The position numbers and the translations under genes were made by a program. A stretch of 64,000 bases of DNA from Trichodelitschia bisporula. Taxonomy: Eukaryota > Ascomycota > Dothideomycetes > Phaeotrichales > Phaeotrichaceae. The notes under the pieces are model-generated. The model saw nothing but the letters and a program-made list of their open reading frames with translations. It was not told the DNA's origin and searched no databases. The stretch is from positions 844,211-908,210 of the forward strand of contig ML996691.1 of the NCBI GenBank assembly GCA_010356995.1. Reading direction: 5' to 3'. Shown piece by piece: positions 43,667 through 55,515 of this stretch (the stretch's first letter is position 1; each line of letters begins with the position of its first letter).

Positions 43667-45828
43667 TTACGCATTGTACGTACTGGCGCTGACATTGCCG
43701 CCACGCCCAGTCCAGTTCACGTGAATGTCTTTGCCCTCGGGGTACTTGTCGCTGCTGTTGGGGTGTCAATCACGGATCACCATACGTCGCGGAACGGAAC
43801 CAACTTACATGTACTCAGGCTTGACGCGGAACGTGTGCGCGCCGAAGTAGTCACGCTGGGCCTGCAAGAGGTTGGCCGGCAGATCCTTCGTGCGGTACCC
43901 GTCGTAGAAGCTCAGCGCCGTGCTGAAGGCAGGCGTGGGAATACCCCAGAGCGCGCCCTTGGACACGACGTTGCGCCAGCCAGGCTGCGCCTTGTGGATA
44001 GCCTTGGTGAAGAAGTCGTCAAAGAGCAGGTTCTCCAGGTCGGGGTTGTTGCGGTACGCCTTAGTGATGTCCTTGAGGAAAACAGAGCGGATGATGCACC
44101 CACCGCGCCACATGAGCGCAATCTCGGGCTTGTTCAGCTTCCAGTGGTACTCTTTGGCCGCATTCTGGATGAGCATGAAGCCCTGAGCGTACGAGATGAT
44201 CTTGGACGCGTACAGGGCCTGCTCGAGGTCCTCCAGGAACTGCTCGCGGTCGCCCTCGAACTTGGGCGTCGGGCCTTCCAGGATCGTGGCAGCGCGCGTA
44301 CGCTCCGACTTGAGCGAGCTCAGGCAGCGGGCGAACACAGCCTCGCCGATAAGAGTGACCGGCATGCCGAGGTCAAGAGCGTTGATGGCAGTCCACTGAG
44401 CAGGATTAGTACGTCGCAGGATTCAAACTGCCTGCTTACCTTGCCAGTTCCCTTCTGGCCAGCAGCGTCAAGAATCTTCTCAACAATCGGCTATCATACT
44501 GTCAGTTGCGCCCTCAACACTGTTCACGTAGGCCTACCGTGCCATCGTCATCCTCCTTGTACATCTAGCTGGGTTAGCTATGTGCGGCATCTGGACTTCA
44601 ACACATACAATGTCACGCGTGATTTCGATCAGGAACGAGTCCAGAACGCCCTTGTTCCACTTGGCAAAGACGTCGCCCATTTCTTTGTGGGACAAGCCAA
44701 GACCGCGCTTCATGATGTCATACGCCTGTTTGGTCAGCTACGTTTGCAGACTGAAGGAGATTCACACTTCAGTGATGAGCTGCATGTCACCGTACTCGAT
44801 GCCGTTGTGCACCATCTTGACGTAGTGGCCGGAGCCATCTGCATTGGGTAAGCGCTCTACCCTTCGTATTTAGCTGACACCTACCGTCACCGACCCACTG
44901 GCAGCACGGCTCGCCGTCGCTCTGGGCCGAGATGGATTGCAGCACATCCTTGATGTACGGCCACGCCTCCTCGTTACCGCCGGGCATGATGGACGGGCCG
45001 TAGCGCGCGCCCTCCTCGCCGCCGGAGACACCGGTGCCAACGAAACGAATTCCTTTCTGCGCCAGTTAGCCATATCTGGCAGACACAAGGGCAAGAAACC
45101 CACCGCCGCCAAGTACTTTGCACGCCGGTTGGTGTCCGGGAAGTGTGAGTTGCCGCCATCGATGATGATATCTCCCTGCTCCAAACCGCCCTCTGCTTTG
45201 GTGAGCGACGCCTTTTGGCCAGCAAGCCAGACATACCGTTTATCAGGGCCTCGATGAAAGTATCAACGGCCTGGCCGGCCTGGACGAGCAGCATAAGGCG
45301 ACGCGGCTTCTTCAGCTTCGACACGAAGTCCTTGATGTCCGTTGCGCCAATGATCGACTTGCCCTTGGCCTCATTCGCCAGGAAGTGAGGGACTGTGGAG
45401 ATAAGCGACCTTTCGCAGTGGAGGATTTGATATGCGTACCCTTGGAAACAGTACGGTTGAAGGCCACGACAGTGAAGCCTAGTCATATCAGCTTTGTATT
45501 CGGCTACATTCAGCTTACGGACCGTGATCAGCCATGTTGAGGATCAAGTTCTACAACTTCGTCAGCGTGGCCGTATATGTCCTGTGCAGTGAAGCTTACC
45601 TGGCCCATGACAGCCAGGCCGATGAGGCCGAAATCTCCCCTATTATAACGTTAGGATCCATCTAAAGTGCATGCGATTGCTCTCCGATTGTTTGCAGCAG
45701 CGATGTGGGTGCAGTGCATGGGATACGCTGGCGGCAGAAGTAATCCGGCGAGTGGCGGGAGCGTAACCGTTGAAGGAGAGCATGAAAGGGCTGTGCTGAG
45801 GGGTTTCTTACTGAGGTTCAGAGGACAT
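43667..45828 (-). CDS. gnd1: 6-phosphogluconate dehydrogenase (decarboxylating)
   Basis: Thirteen exons, complement(43667..43754, 43809..44395, 44440..44490, 44538..44564, 44609..44725, 44768..44838, 44885..45056, 45104..45192, 45237..45392, 45440..45478, 45523..45550, 45600..45639, 45812..45828), 493 residues. Converts 6-phosphogluconate to ribulose 5-phosphate with NADPH and CO2 in the cytosolic pentose phosphate pathway. Motifs, many split by introns: NADP-binding [62 protein letters not shown] with catalytic-site residues, [20 protein letters not shown] with the catalytic lysine, [32 protein letters not shown] and C-terminal [18 protein letters not shown]. Length matches the family. It is unusually intron-rich, with exons down to 17 and 27 nt. 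Confidence 0.97.
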
Positions 45829-47002
45829 GTTGACGATGCGGTTGATGTTAGCACTTGGAGGGTGTGAGGTTGCAATGGCAGAGTAGGTTTGCAGTTGAGT
45901 TTTAGTGGAGCGGAGGGGGGGAAAGAGGGGTTCAGGTGGTGGTAAGACTGACGACGATGGAGGGGGGCGGGGTACGGCAGCCCAGCAAATTGGAAAAGGC
46001 TGAGAGGGATGTGGGGCTGTTACAGTCACGGTAAGAGAAAGTTGGCGAACTTGCAGTTGACGGGCGCGCCCTTTGGACCTTTTAAATGCTCGCACGCTTT
46101 TGCTATCCCGGTACCCGTATCTATCACCTGCGCCCAGGAGTGCCACTCACAAACAGCTGCTCGAGAACGGGTTAAAGGATGCATGTTCTGGCACTTCGGA
46201 AGCTCAGCGGCTGTTTGCGCAGGTTGGGGAAGTATGCTGACAAAGGTTTGCCGCCCCTTTGCTCATCCAGTATACGGTAGCTGTATGGATAGACATGTTA
46301 AAGAGGGACAGGGACACGCCTTGGGTTCGTAAGGTCTATCTATTTGTCTTTGGTCTTGTGCTAGTAAGCGGAATAATAGTCGTATACTGCCTCCTCTTCT
46401 CCATGCCGGCTGTGTTTGTGTTTGAAGCTTGCAGGCTAACCTTACAAGGTTGCAGGGTCCACGAGGCAATGGCACAGCTGCGAACTGGATTTGCCAGCAG
46501 CTTTTGCTTGCCAGTTCCCCAGTCATTACTATCAAGTGGGGGCAGTCAGTGGTGGGGGTTGCACCTTTTCCCCCTCTATGCTTTTTGTGCCCATGATGTG
46601 AATTGATGCCTCAAATTGACGCCTGGATGCCACAGATGCTTCTTGACCCATGCCTTCTTCTGTCTGAAGATGCCAAGAACGGCTAGCATCTTCCATTGGT
46701 CCATCGACAAAGTCCATTTGCCCTAGACTTGACTTCGGTGGGCCCGGCATTTGAAGCAAATCATCATCACATCGAACACCACACTCAGTCAGCATCGCGT
46801 CAGCTAGTACAAAGCATCGCTCTGATCGCCCGTTTACCCGAAGGAAGCACTGATCGCTTAGCCGGGGATCCTAGGCACCAGTCGAACGAAGCTCGCTGCT
46901 CCACTGTCCCGTCGCCGCGCCGACACTGGAAACAACACTTCCAACGATCGAGGGTTGTAACCTACAAACATCTTCCACCAACAGCGCAACCGCGCATTCA
47001 CC
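45829..47002. promoter_or_regulatory. Divergent intergenic region gnd1 / RBM42-like
   Basis: 1.17 kb between two divergent start codons. No gene recognised; both promoters lie here. Confidence 0.55.
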
Positions 47003-48034
47003 ATGGCGTCCGGCAACCCAACGCATCCGTCGCTACCGGCTCGGCCTCCTCCGTCTGCTAATGCCCAGCCCGCCTTCAAGCCTGCCTTCGCTGCCCCGTC
47101 CGCAACGCGTCCCCAAGCTGGATTCAGCGGCGCGACCGCATTTCGGCCTCGGTCCGTAGCCGCACCTGCACCTACACCTGCACAGGCGCAGAACTGGCAG
47201 CAGCCATACTCCCAGCCCATTTCCGGTGCTGTGACGCCGGCCACAAGCTACCAACAAACCAGCTACTATCCGCAGCAGCAACCGCAGCAACCGCAGCCCA
47301 GCACTTCCTACTACCAGCAGTCTTCGTATGAGACATACAATCAGCCCACACCACCTCAGATCACGAACCCCTTCGTACCACCAGACCGGAACGGGAAGTT
47401 CAGCAATGACGCGTACGACCCCGAGTACGAGGCGCAGATCGCCCAATGGCAGAGTGCCTACACGGGCCGCGAAGATTCGGGCAGCAAGAGCACAAAGGCG
47501 CCTCCGTCCGCTGCCAATACTGCACCGGCGGGCCGGGAGCAGCCCTCACATAATGAGACGGCCGGCACAGCTTTGTCTGGAGCGGAGCCAACGGTGGTTC
47601 GGAGTGGTGGTGGAAAGCAGTGGCAAGACCCTAGTCTGCTCGAATGGGATCCGTCGCACCCCCGTCTCTTCATCGGCAATCTGGCAGGAGAAGTCACTGA
47701 CGAGTCGCTACTCAAGGCATTCTCGCGCTACCCATCCGTCTCGCGCGCACGCGTTATCCGCGAAAAGCGCACAACCAAAAGCAAGGGCTACGGCTTTGTG
47801 AGTTTCGCCAACAGCGATGACTACTTCCAAGCTGCCAAGGAGATGCAGGGCAAATACATCGGGAGCCACCCTATCCTTATCAAGCGCAGCACGACCAACA
47901 TTGCGCCGACGACGCATCAGCAGCAGAAGAAGCACGGCAAGGGTGGGGGCAAGAAGGGCCCCGGTGCTGGGACGAACTCTGGCATCCAGAAGAAGCAAAG
48001 CAAGACGAAGAACGGCCTGAAGCTTTTGGGCTGA
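47003..48034 (+). CDS. RNA-binding protein, RBM42-like
   Basis: Single exon, 343 residues. The N-terminal two-thirds is low-complexity Pro/Gln/Tyr/Ala (for example SYYPQQQPQQPQPSTSYYQQ), followed by one RRM at about residues 218-298: RLFIGNLAGEVTDESLLKAF (RNP2) and KSKGYGFVSFANSDDYFQAA (RNP1), then EMQGKYIGSHPILIKRS. The block around LAGEVTD, YPSV and EMQGKYIGSHP is the signature of RBM42, a spliceosome-associated RNA-binding protein. The C-terminus is Lys/Gly-rich (KHGKGGGKKGPGAG) and ends KNGLKLLG. Aromatic RNP residues are present, so RNA binding should be intact. The prion-like Q/Y segment hints at condensate behaviour (inference). Confidence 0.93.
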   Translation: MASGNPTHPSLPARPPPSANAQPAFKPAFAAPSATRPQAGFSGATAFRPRSVAAPAPTPAQAQNWQQPYSQPISGAVTPATSYQQTSYYPQQQPQQPQPSTSYYQQSSYETYNQPTPPQITNPFVPPDRNGKFSNDAYDPEYEAQIAQWQSAYTGREDSGSKSTKAPPSAANTAPAGREQPSHNETAGTALSGAEPTVVRSGGGKQWQDPSLLEWDPSHPRLFIGNLAGEVTDESLLKAFSRYPSVSRARVIREKRTTKSKGYGFVSFANSDDYFQAAKEMQGKYIGSHPILIKRSTTNIAPTTHQQQKKHGKGGGKKGPGAGTNSGIQKKQSKTKNGLKLLG

Positions 48035-48632
48035 TGCATACGGCAGGGTTGGTCTCCAGCTCTCGATGGGCGCTTGTTGCGATTGCTGACTCCGGCGCCC
48101 GTGACTGGCGTTCTGGTTGTTTGACTCTAGATACCCTTGCGTTGTCATTTACGCTCTCATGCGGTGCTCTTGTCTTAGGAATAGCAACGAGGGTTGAATT
48201 GCCACACTGCGTCCCTTCCTTAACGTGGCGCTGCGCAAGGGTTATGGTACTGGGCTCTAGATGGTAGAACTAGAAATGCCAAATTTGCGGAGCTGCATCC
48301 TTACGTGCGATAACGGACAGCCATAGACAGGCTCAGTTATGCATTTTACAGTTGAATGTGATGAGATTACTTGAATGTGAAGGAGATGTGTACGGATGTA
48401 TAGAGCCGGAAGCCGTGAGATATCAAGGCAAGCGTCAGGCATCAAAAGATCACGTGATAATGATTGCCAAGAGGCATCGCCGATCGCGACACGAACTTCT
48501 GCGACCACCGAACGCGACGTGCAGCATCACGGCAAGCGGCGCTGGACATCACGCCCCAACTTTTGAGCTCCACCCGTTACCTTCGTTTCTGTCGCCAATA
48601 CCTAATTCACTCCAACCTAGCTCGCATTCACG
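48035..48632. promoter_or_regulatory. Intergenic, ssr4 promoter
   Basis: 598 bp co-directional gap with one TACGGATGTA (48391-48400). No gene. Confidence 0.5.
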
Positions 48633-50896
48633 ATGCAGGACCCCAGCAATGGCGTCCCGCCGGCCTTGGTGAGCTTAACATGTGCCCCCTTCAACACGTC
48701 CATGCTAAACGGTGATAGCTCCCCCATGTGCATCTCATATCCGCCTTCCGCTACCCTCTGATAGCTACTCTCGAGATGGACAAGGCGTGGGAGTTCCTTC
48801 TTAACGCGCCGCGCATCGTCAAGGAAATGGCACCCATGGCCTGGCAGTACCTGCAGGTGCCGCCCACAGACGGTCAGGTGTTCCTGACATGGCAGCCGGC
48901 GGGGCAGCGTGGCAACAAGCTCTCGAGTGACGGCTACGTATGGGCTGATGCTGAGAGCACTTTCCACTATGAAAAAAATGGTTATGTACGTGCGCCGCTG
49001 CTATTGCGGGGCCTTTGCTGATGGCTACAGACTGTCGAGGTGCTTATTCACCGTAGCGGATACGTCCCAAACCGTGACCAAATTTCTTGCCATACGCGCC
49101 AGCGTTTCCACATCATCGGCAAGGCCCCCAACATCCCCGGTCCTGTAGATCCTTCGCTATGGGTAGTCCACTACGGCCAGGCTGACCCGGCGAGCCGCCT
49201 TCCTGTCAATCGGATCAGCGTAACGCCTGAGGTGCAGCGCATGATGCACGAGAGGCGGTTCGTTGAGAGCCAAGGACAGCTTGCGCGGAAGGAATTCATG
49301 TTGTTCGACCGTGCAAATTGGCCACAGGTTAGCTTCACCCCGGCGCAGCACATGGGACCTCAGCACCCCCCTGCGGCCTACGCCGGCAATTCTGCGATGC
49401 AACCTGGAACACCGATGGGCCGCCCTGGACAGTATTATACTCCTGCTCAAGGCGCCGGCCCACCTCCAAAGCGCCAGCGTCAGGCTCCGCCCTCGCAGGT
49501 GCCGGTGGCACCGGGCATGCCGCCGATGCCGGGTGCTGTGGACACTTCAATTGAAGATGAGGAAAACACGTCCCTCGGTGACTACCTCGATCACCTGACG
49601 CCAGTGGAGATTAGTCGTTCGCGGTTCAAGCAGCACCACGAATGGATGGAGGAGGTCTACTCGTCTGTCTATTCTATGAGCCAGATTGTGCCCGAAGATC
49701 TGGGACTCGGGCAGGTTGGCGAGCTGGCGCGTCTCACAGATGGCATCTTCGAGCCCCCGAATTCAGATGTACTCCTCCGGCCTGCGATCCCGTCGGACAA
49801 GGCGCCCACACCAAAGACGGACATCGTCTCGCGTCGTTACCGCAAGCTCGACCCGGGCAAGTTCACGGAGTTCCAGCAGCGTGTGGATACGTACCTGAAG
49901 GAGAGTGAACAGGAGCTGGAAGAGATGAGGGCCGCACACGCTAGGACCCTCGAGTCTTTTCGTCAGATGAAGACATACGCCGCCGCTGAGCGCCAACTTG
50001 CCCGTACGGGACCTGAAGACAAGACTCTGGTCGAGAACATCGTACACGAGCTCGAATCCACTCTCGACGTGGATATTGTCCCGCGCAAGGATGTCATCTG
50101 CGTGCAAAAGGGCGGACTAGAGGAAGACCGACGCGTCAACGGGCGGGGTAGCGCACCGGGCAGCGCCGCGCACAGCACTGCGGACGGAGCTCACGGCAAC
50201 GGGAGCGTCAGCGGCGGCAGCGTCGGGGGCAACGGACACGGCACCGCGCACTCAAACCACGAAGACAACACGCTGGCAAGTGAAAACACCGCCGCCGGCC
50301 TGCTCAACGAGTACGGCTCAGCATCTTTCGCTACCACACCCATTGGCCGCATCGCCACGCCACAGGGAAACACCCCCGCTGCATCGGGCAGTGGTCCCTC
50401 CGGGCCACAGCACGGCCACGGCCCCTTCCTGCACGGCCAGAGCGGACTGGCTCAGCCAGATAGTGCGTCAGACACTGGACTCGATCTCATCGAGGGCATG
50501 GATCTGGACGTCGACCTCGCGGCTCTCGGCGGCGACAAGCCGGACGAGGACTGGGTCATGATTGATCAGAACCAGCATAACGCCGCGCCGGCACAGCACC
50601 CCCCTCCGGCACAAGCCCGGCCTGTCGCAGCTGCCGCCCCCGGACCGAGTGCAGCTCCTGTGGCTCCTGCCGCGCCGCGCTCCGAAGCAGCCGCGCCGAG
50701 TCCGGCGACTGCGGGGGCGGTGAGTGCGACGGGTGCGACGCCGGATATGTTTGGTGACTTTGTGGATGATGGGAACTTGGACACCGCTGGGGATGCGCTT
50801 GCGGATTATGCTACGGGCGCGGAGGAACTGGGGCTTGATCTTGACGGGTCGGAGTTTGGGGGCGCGTTTGGGGGGACGCCGGCTAGTGGGGCTTAG
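48633..50896 (+). CDS. ssr4: SWI/SNF and RSC chromatin-remodelling subunit Ssr4
   Basis: Three exons, join(48633..48668, 48719..48985, 49031..50896), 722 residues. Ssr4 is the fungal DUF1750 subunit shared by SWI/SNF and RSC remodellers. The 12-codon first exon (MQDPSNGVPPAL) joins LPHVHLISAFRYPLI; further conserved stretches are EFLLNAPRIVKEMAPMAWQY, LTWQPAGQRGNKLSSDGYVW, and, across intron 2, the block ending in VEVLIHRSGYVPNRDQI, then RQRFHIIGKAPNIPGPVDPSLW and FMLFDRANWP. A second conserved part (DYLDHLTPVEISRSRFKQHH, HEWMEEVYSS, ISQIVPEDLGLG-like) is followed by a coiled coil near the DTYLKESEQELEEMRAAHA block. The C-terminal third is Gly/Ala/Pro low complexity with an acidic end. A PPKRQR patch may be a nuclear signal. 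Confidence 0.92.
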
Positions 50897-53443
50897 ATGC
50901 GTGGATGAAGGGTGGGATGGGGTGAGGGGTGTTGGTGGAGTTTGTGGGGTCAGTTTTTTTTCTGCGGGGTAGGGTGGGGTGTTCGGTGGGGGATTGACTG
51001 GGGTCGTGCTTCTGCTACTGCTGGTATTGCTTGTATGGCGGTGACGCGTTGAAGCGGTGGACGGCAACGACGTATTGAAGCGGTGGGCAATAAGGAGGTA
51101 GTGCTCCCACAACCGTGCGGGCAGTTCGCGCAAAGACACGCGGCGGTGTAGTGTAGGGCCCAGGTAGTGTACTATGCCATTGATGGTCATGGACTTAGCG
51201 TGTGCTTTGTGCACGCCGTGGACGGATAAACGGCAGGCCTGTGTGGCAGCTCTGCGTTCGGCACCGCAGGAGAATTAAGAAGCGGTTTATCTGTACGCCA
51301 ATCCTTGGGATACGATGGGACTGTGATGCGGGAGGTTCAAAGCACGTGTCAAGTTTAGACGTCGTGTTGGTGTTGGGGCTTTGGGTGGGTGGTATGGCGT
51401 GGTATAGGCGCCTTGTGCGGCAAGAGCGAGGAGGTGATTCCGCTGGTATGGGACCTGAGTCTCGCAGCAGCAGCGTTGATGCAGGACGCGCCGAAGCTAT
51501 CTTTGGCTTCTCGTTCCTTGCCGTCGTGACGGATGGGCTGGGCTGTAGCACAGGGTTACGGGTAGGAATAGGCGGTCACGCTGGTTGCTGGGCTTGGTGT
51601 TGGGGTACAAAAGCGAGCAGGTACGGGAGGAGGGAGCGGAAGGAGCAGCGGGAGGGCTGATTGGGGGAGGGGGGTGGGGGGGTAGGCAGGGCGGAGAATG
51701 TTCGGTTCTAGAAGGATTGGGAGGGGGGATGGGAGGGAAGGGCTCGTGTTGCAGTGATGGAATGTGGATCGCATGGCATGGCATAGCATGGCATGGCATG
51801 GGCATGGGAACAATGGTACGGAGGAAGTAGAGACACGACGCTGGTACTATATCGGTGCCGGTCGCGTGTGCTCGGCCTGAAGGCACGACATGGCAGCTCG
51901 GACCGTAGTTACAGTGATGGCGCGCTTGCGAATGACGCACGGCATGTGGGCTGGCTGGGCTGGAGATTTGATGCCGGGGCCCGTTTGGAAGCGTGGAGCT
52001 GGTATGGCGGTCAGGGCGGTGGGTTACAGATGGCCTTGGCCGGGGACCTGCGTGCTTTGTGCTGTGCATGTTTAGGGAGGCGCGGCGTGGGTACGGCGTG
52101 TGTTGTGTTACGGGGATAGGTACGGATGTACATCCGTATGGGTGGTGGTGTGGGCGCGATGTTGATGGTTATGGTGATGCTGATCGTGGTGGTTGCGGGT
52201 GATGCTCGGCGATCTGGGAGCTTGGCGAGATGCTGGCTTGATTGATGGCTGGTTGGCTGGCTTGCTTAGGTGTGGGTGGGCCGGGCGCGGGCGGGAGGTG
52301 AAACGGCCGGAGGAGGGAGTGGTGGGTCACTGGCAGGGTGGCGGTGATGGGGCAAACGGGCGGGAATTATCATGAGAGACTTTTCTTCGACAGCTTTTCT
52401 GGTCTCGTGGGTGAATCTTGGGGGAATGGGGGAGCACGGGGGGTTGTGAATGGTTGGAGTTGCGGATGGGAGAGATGGTGGTGAGAAGGCTGCGGAGTAT
52501 GCGGGTGTTCAGAGGTGGACCGGGTAGAGAGGAGGGTGAGAAGCGAAACATCTGCCGGGTAACTGGACGTTAATTGGCTGATGCAGGCTGTCAAGCCAAT
52601 TTCCGCAGGGCTACCTCCACCACCTCTGAGCAAAGAGAGATGCACAACTTCTCACTTGTATCTCTTCCGCACCTCAAACTCAACTATCCATACATCCTTG
52701 ATACTACATGGTGAAGAGACTCGAACTACTGGTAGCGAACGAAAAGCTTCTCTAGTAGTACAACCATCCTCTCCCCTCTCGCCTCTCCTTACCCTCCTAA
52801 TGGCTGTCTCGGTGATCTGCTTCGGGGATCTCCTAGTGTCTCTCCTTCTCATGTCCCAATCCGCTTCTCGTGTTGATTCCCACCCCCACCAAGCTTTCCT
52901 CCCTGACGATCTCCCCGGCCTGTGCTAGAGCCTCTTCCCGTACCCACCCACCTCCCCAGTGCTTCTAGTGTTGTACATCTCCTCGTGCTACCAAATCAGC
53001 TGCCAGGACACTCAAATCACCACATCGCGCCGTTGGATCGGCACCAGCGCGTCAACGTAGCACTCACCAGGCTTATTACCGCCATGTCTCCCGCTCCCGA
53101 CGCGAAGGATGAGAATCTCTTCCTTCCTCTTTGCCTGTTCTCTCTTTTGTCCCCTCACTCACTCGCTCACAGTAGTGTCGTCTTGACATTTAATCACTCT
53201 TCTCCACGCTCTCTTTTGCTTTACTTTTCTTGTCTCTTCTCTTCTCTAGCGAAAGGAGCATTATCTCCGGCCAATTCAAATCACCTTCCTTTCCTTACCC
53301 TGCATCCCTATCAGAAGGACACTGCCTCACGTAACCCTACGGCAAACCCTTGAATCCTGCAGGACTTTCATGTCGACCTAAGCAAAGCGCTCCTCAAAGA
53401 CACCCGTCACTCGTTCAATTGTGTTCCCGCCCTTACCGCCCTA
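50897..53443. promoter_or_regulatory. Strand-skewed intergenic region ssr4 / tyrosinase
   Basis: 2.5 kb without a gene. From about 50.9 to 52.56 kb the plus strand is G/T-rich; after about 52.57 kb it turns abruptly C/T-rich up to the tyrosinase ATG, as in fungal leaders. Holds a GGCAT pentamer array and the inverted motif TACGGATGTACATCCGTA (52121-52138). The many minus-strand frames in the first part are proline- and threonine-rich artefacts of the skew. Confidence 0.55.
51771..51806. repeat. GCATG/GGCAT pentamer repeat
   Basis: About seven GCATG units with a single interruption (GCATA) in intergenic DNA. Confidence 0.85.
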
Positions 53444-55515
53444 ATGCTCTTCCAAACTCTCCTCTCCGCCTCGGCCTTCTTCCTCACCACCACATCTGCG
53501 GCTCCCTCGGTCGTCCGTCGTCAAAATGGTCCCATTGCAGTAACCGGCATAGGCGGAGGTGTCCAGCCGCGCCTTGAGCTCCGGGACCTCCAACAAGATG
53601 CCGATCAGTGGAACATCTACCTCCTCGCCATGGCCCGCATGCAGGCCATGTCGCAGGACAACCCTCTGTCATGGTTTCAGATCTCGGGTTCGTCTCCCTT
53701 TGTCCATCCTTAACCAGAACTAAGAGAAACTCAGGCATCCACGGCCGCCCTATGACGGCATGGGATGGCGTCAATGGCGTCAGCAATCCCCAGGGCCAGG
53801 GCTATTGCACGCACGCCTCGAATCTGTTCCTGACTTGGCACCGGCCGTATCTGGCGCTGTACGAGGTGCGTCACTTCCTCGGACGGAAGGAAAGCTGCTA
53901 ACCAAAGCAGCAATCCGTCGTGGCCAACGCCCTCGACGCGGCGGCCGAATTCGACGGCGAGGCACGCGATCGCTACACGGCGGCGGCGCAGCGCCTGCGC
54001 ACGCCCTACTGGGACTGGGCCAAGGATCCGGGCAGCGGCCATGCCATTCCCGACAGCATGACGATGCAGACGGTGTCGGTGACGACGCCGCAGGGCGGGC
54101 AGACCATCGCCAACCCGCTGTACTCGTACCAATTCCACCCGCGGCCAGGCGGTATGGGTGGCCAGTATGACGCGTGGGACCGGACGTACCGCTGGCCCGC
54201 GAGTACGAGCGCCAGTACTTTCGATAACGATAGCCAGATGGTTACGGCGATTGACAATGGGCGCGATGGGTGGCGCGCGCGGCTGTACAATTTGTTTGCG
54301 AATTATCACGACTATATGATCGCGAGTAATGAGGCGGCGGGGTCGGGCGCGGGGCATTATGACAGCTTTGAGTCGGTGCATGATGCGATTCATGGTGTTG
54401 TTGGTGGCCCGAATGGCGGGAATATGAACATCATTGATGTGGCGGCGTTTGATCCGGCGTTTTGGCTGCATCACACGTGAGTTGCTCAAACTTTTCGTTT
54501 TGGGGATACTGATCGGTGTAGCATGGTGGACCGCTGTTTTGCCATCTGGCAGGCCCTCAACCCGGATAGCTACGTCGAGCCGCAAGCGCAGAACCACGGC
54601 ACGTTCTGGTACAACCAGGGCACGGTGATGGACATTAGCAGCCGTGCGTCGCTCCTTCTTCCCGTAGTTGCCCGCTAACTTACATTCCCAGCCCTCGTGC
54701 CCTTCTTCGCTGACCCCTCGGGCAACTTTCACACCTCGCAAACGATCCGCGATACGACTGCTCTCGGCTACACCTACCCGGAAGTCGCCAATGCATCGCC
54801 GGATCAGGTGCGCCAAGCGGTCAACCAGCTGTACGGCGGGAGCACCGCGTCGACCGCGAGGAGCGTCGTCCCGGCGGCTGCGCCTTCAGGGCTTCTCGGC
54901 CGCTCGACTTCGTACGGCAGCCTGCCGAGCAACTTCAGCTCCGCCCCTTCGCTTTCTTCGATCGCCTTCCCGGCCCGGGAGTGGCTGGCGAACATCAAGG
55001 CCGACAAGTACAGCGTCGAAGGGTCGTACTACATTTTCTTCTTTGTGGGGAATTTCACCAAAGATCCGAGCGGCTGGATGAACGATCCGAATCTTGTGGG
55101 CATGCATAGCGTGTTTTCCATGGCGGGTGGGGGTAGCCAGAAGCACTCAGTTCTGGTCACGGGCGTTGTGCCCCTCACGCATAAGTTGCAGGAGTTTGTG
55201 GCGAGTGGGCTGATTCCTGATCTTGGGGAGATCAGCGTGAGGCGCTTCCTGCGCTCGAAGCTGCAGTGGCGGATGATGAAGGTGTGTTTACCCGGCGTCC
55301 CGTGAGAGGTGTGGCATTGCTAACGGGTCCAGTCCGACGGATGTGAACTCCCAGCTTCGGCGGTGCCCTCACTGCGCATTTCAGTCGTCTCTTCGCTGAT
55401 CCAGGCGCCGAAGTTGCCGACCGAGTTCCCGAAGTGGATAGGCGACTTCAAGACCCACACCGATATTACGAATGGGCTGCCGGGCGGGTTGTGCGACAAT
55501 GAGGCGCTGGATTGA
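53444..55515 (+). CDS. Secreted tyrosinase (type-3 copper oxidase)
   Basis: Six exons, join(53444..53687, 53735..53865, 53911..54476, 54522..54643, 54692..55281, 55333..55515), 611 residues. Oxidises phenols to quinones, as in melanin formation. A signal peptide ([20 protein letters not shown]) indicates secretion. All six copper-ligand histidines are visible: CuA in GIHGRPM (H84), CTHASN (H108) and TWHRPY (H117), with Cys106 two residues before H108 as in the Cys-His thioether motif; CuB in VHDAIHG (H282, H286) and FWLHHT (H312 or H313). The DPAFWLHH block is intact. Conserved late parts: [20 protein letters not shown] with a YxG-type turn, [15 protein letters not shown] and a C-terminus ending [20 protein letters not shown]. 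Last splice joins MMK to SDGCELP. Intergenic context gives no pigment cluster. Confidence 0.94.

Noticed and set aside
43466-44851. 461-codon open frame on the plus strand
   Set aside because: It lies antisense to gnd1, running across its introns and conserved exons; the openness follows from gnd1 codon bias.
52922-53353. 143-codon plus-strand frame before tyrosinase
   Set aside because: Falls in the C/T-rich leader with Leu/Ser/Pro bias; no support as a gene.
53731-54816. 361-codon minus-strand frame
   Set aside because: Antisense shadow of tyrosinase exons; Arg/Ala-rich with no domain.
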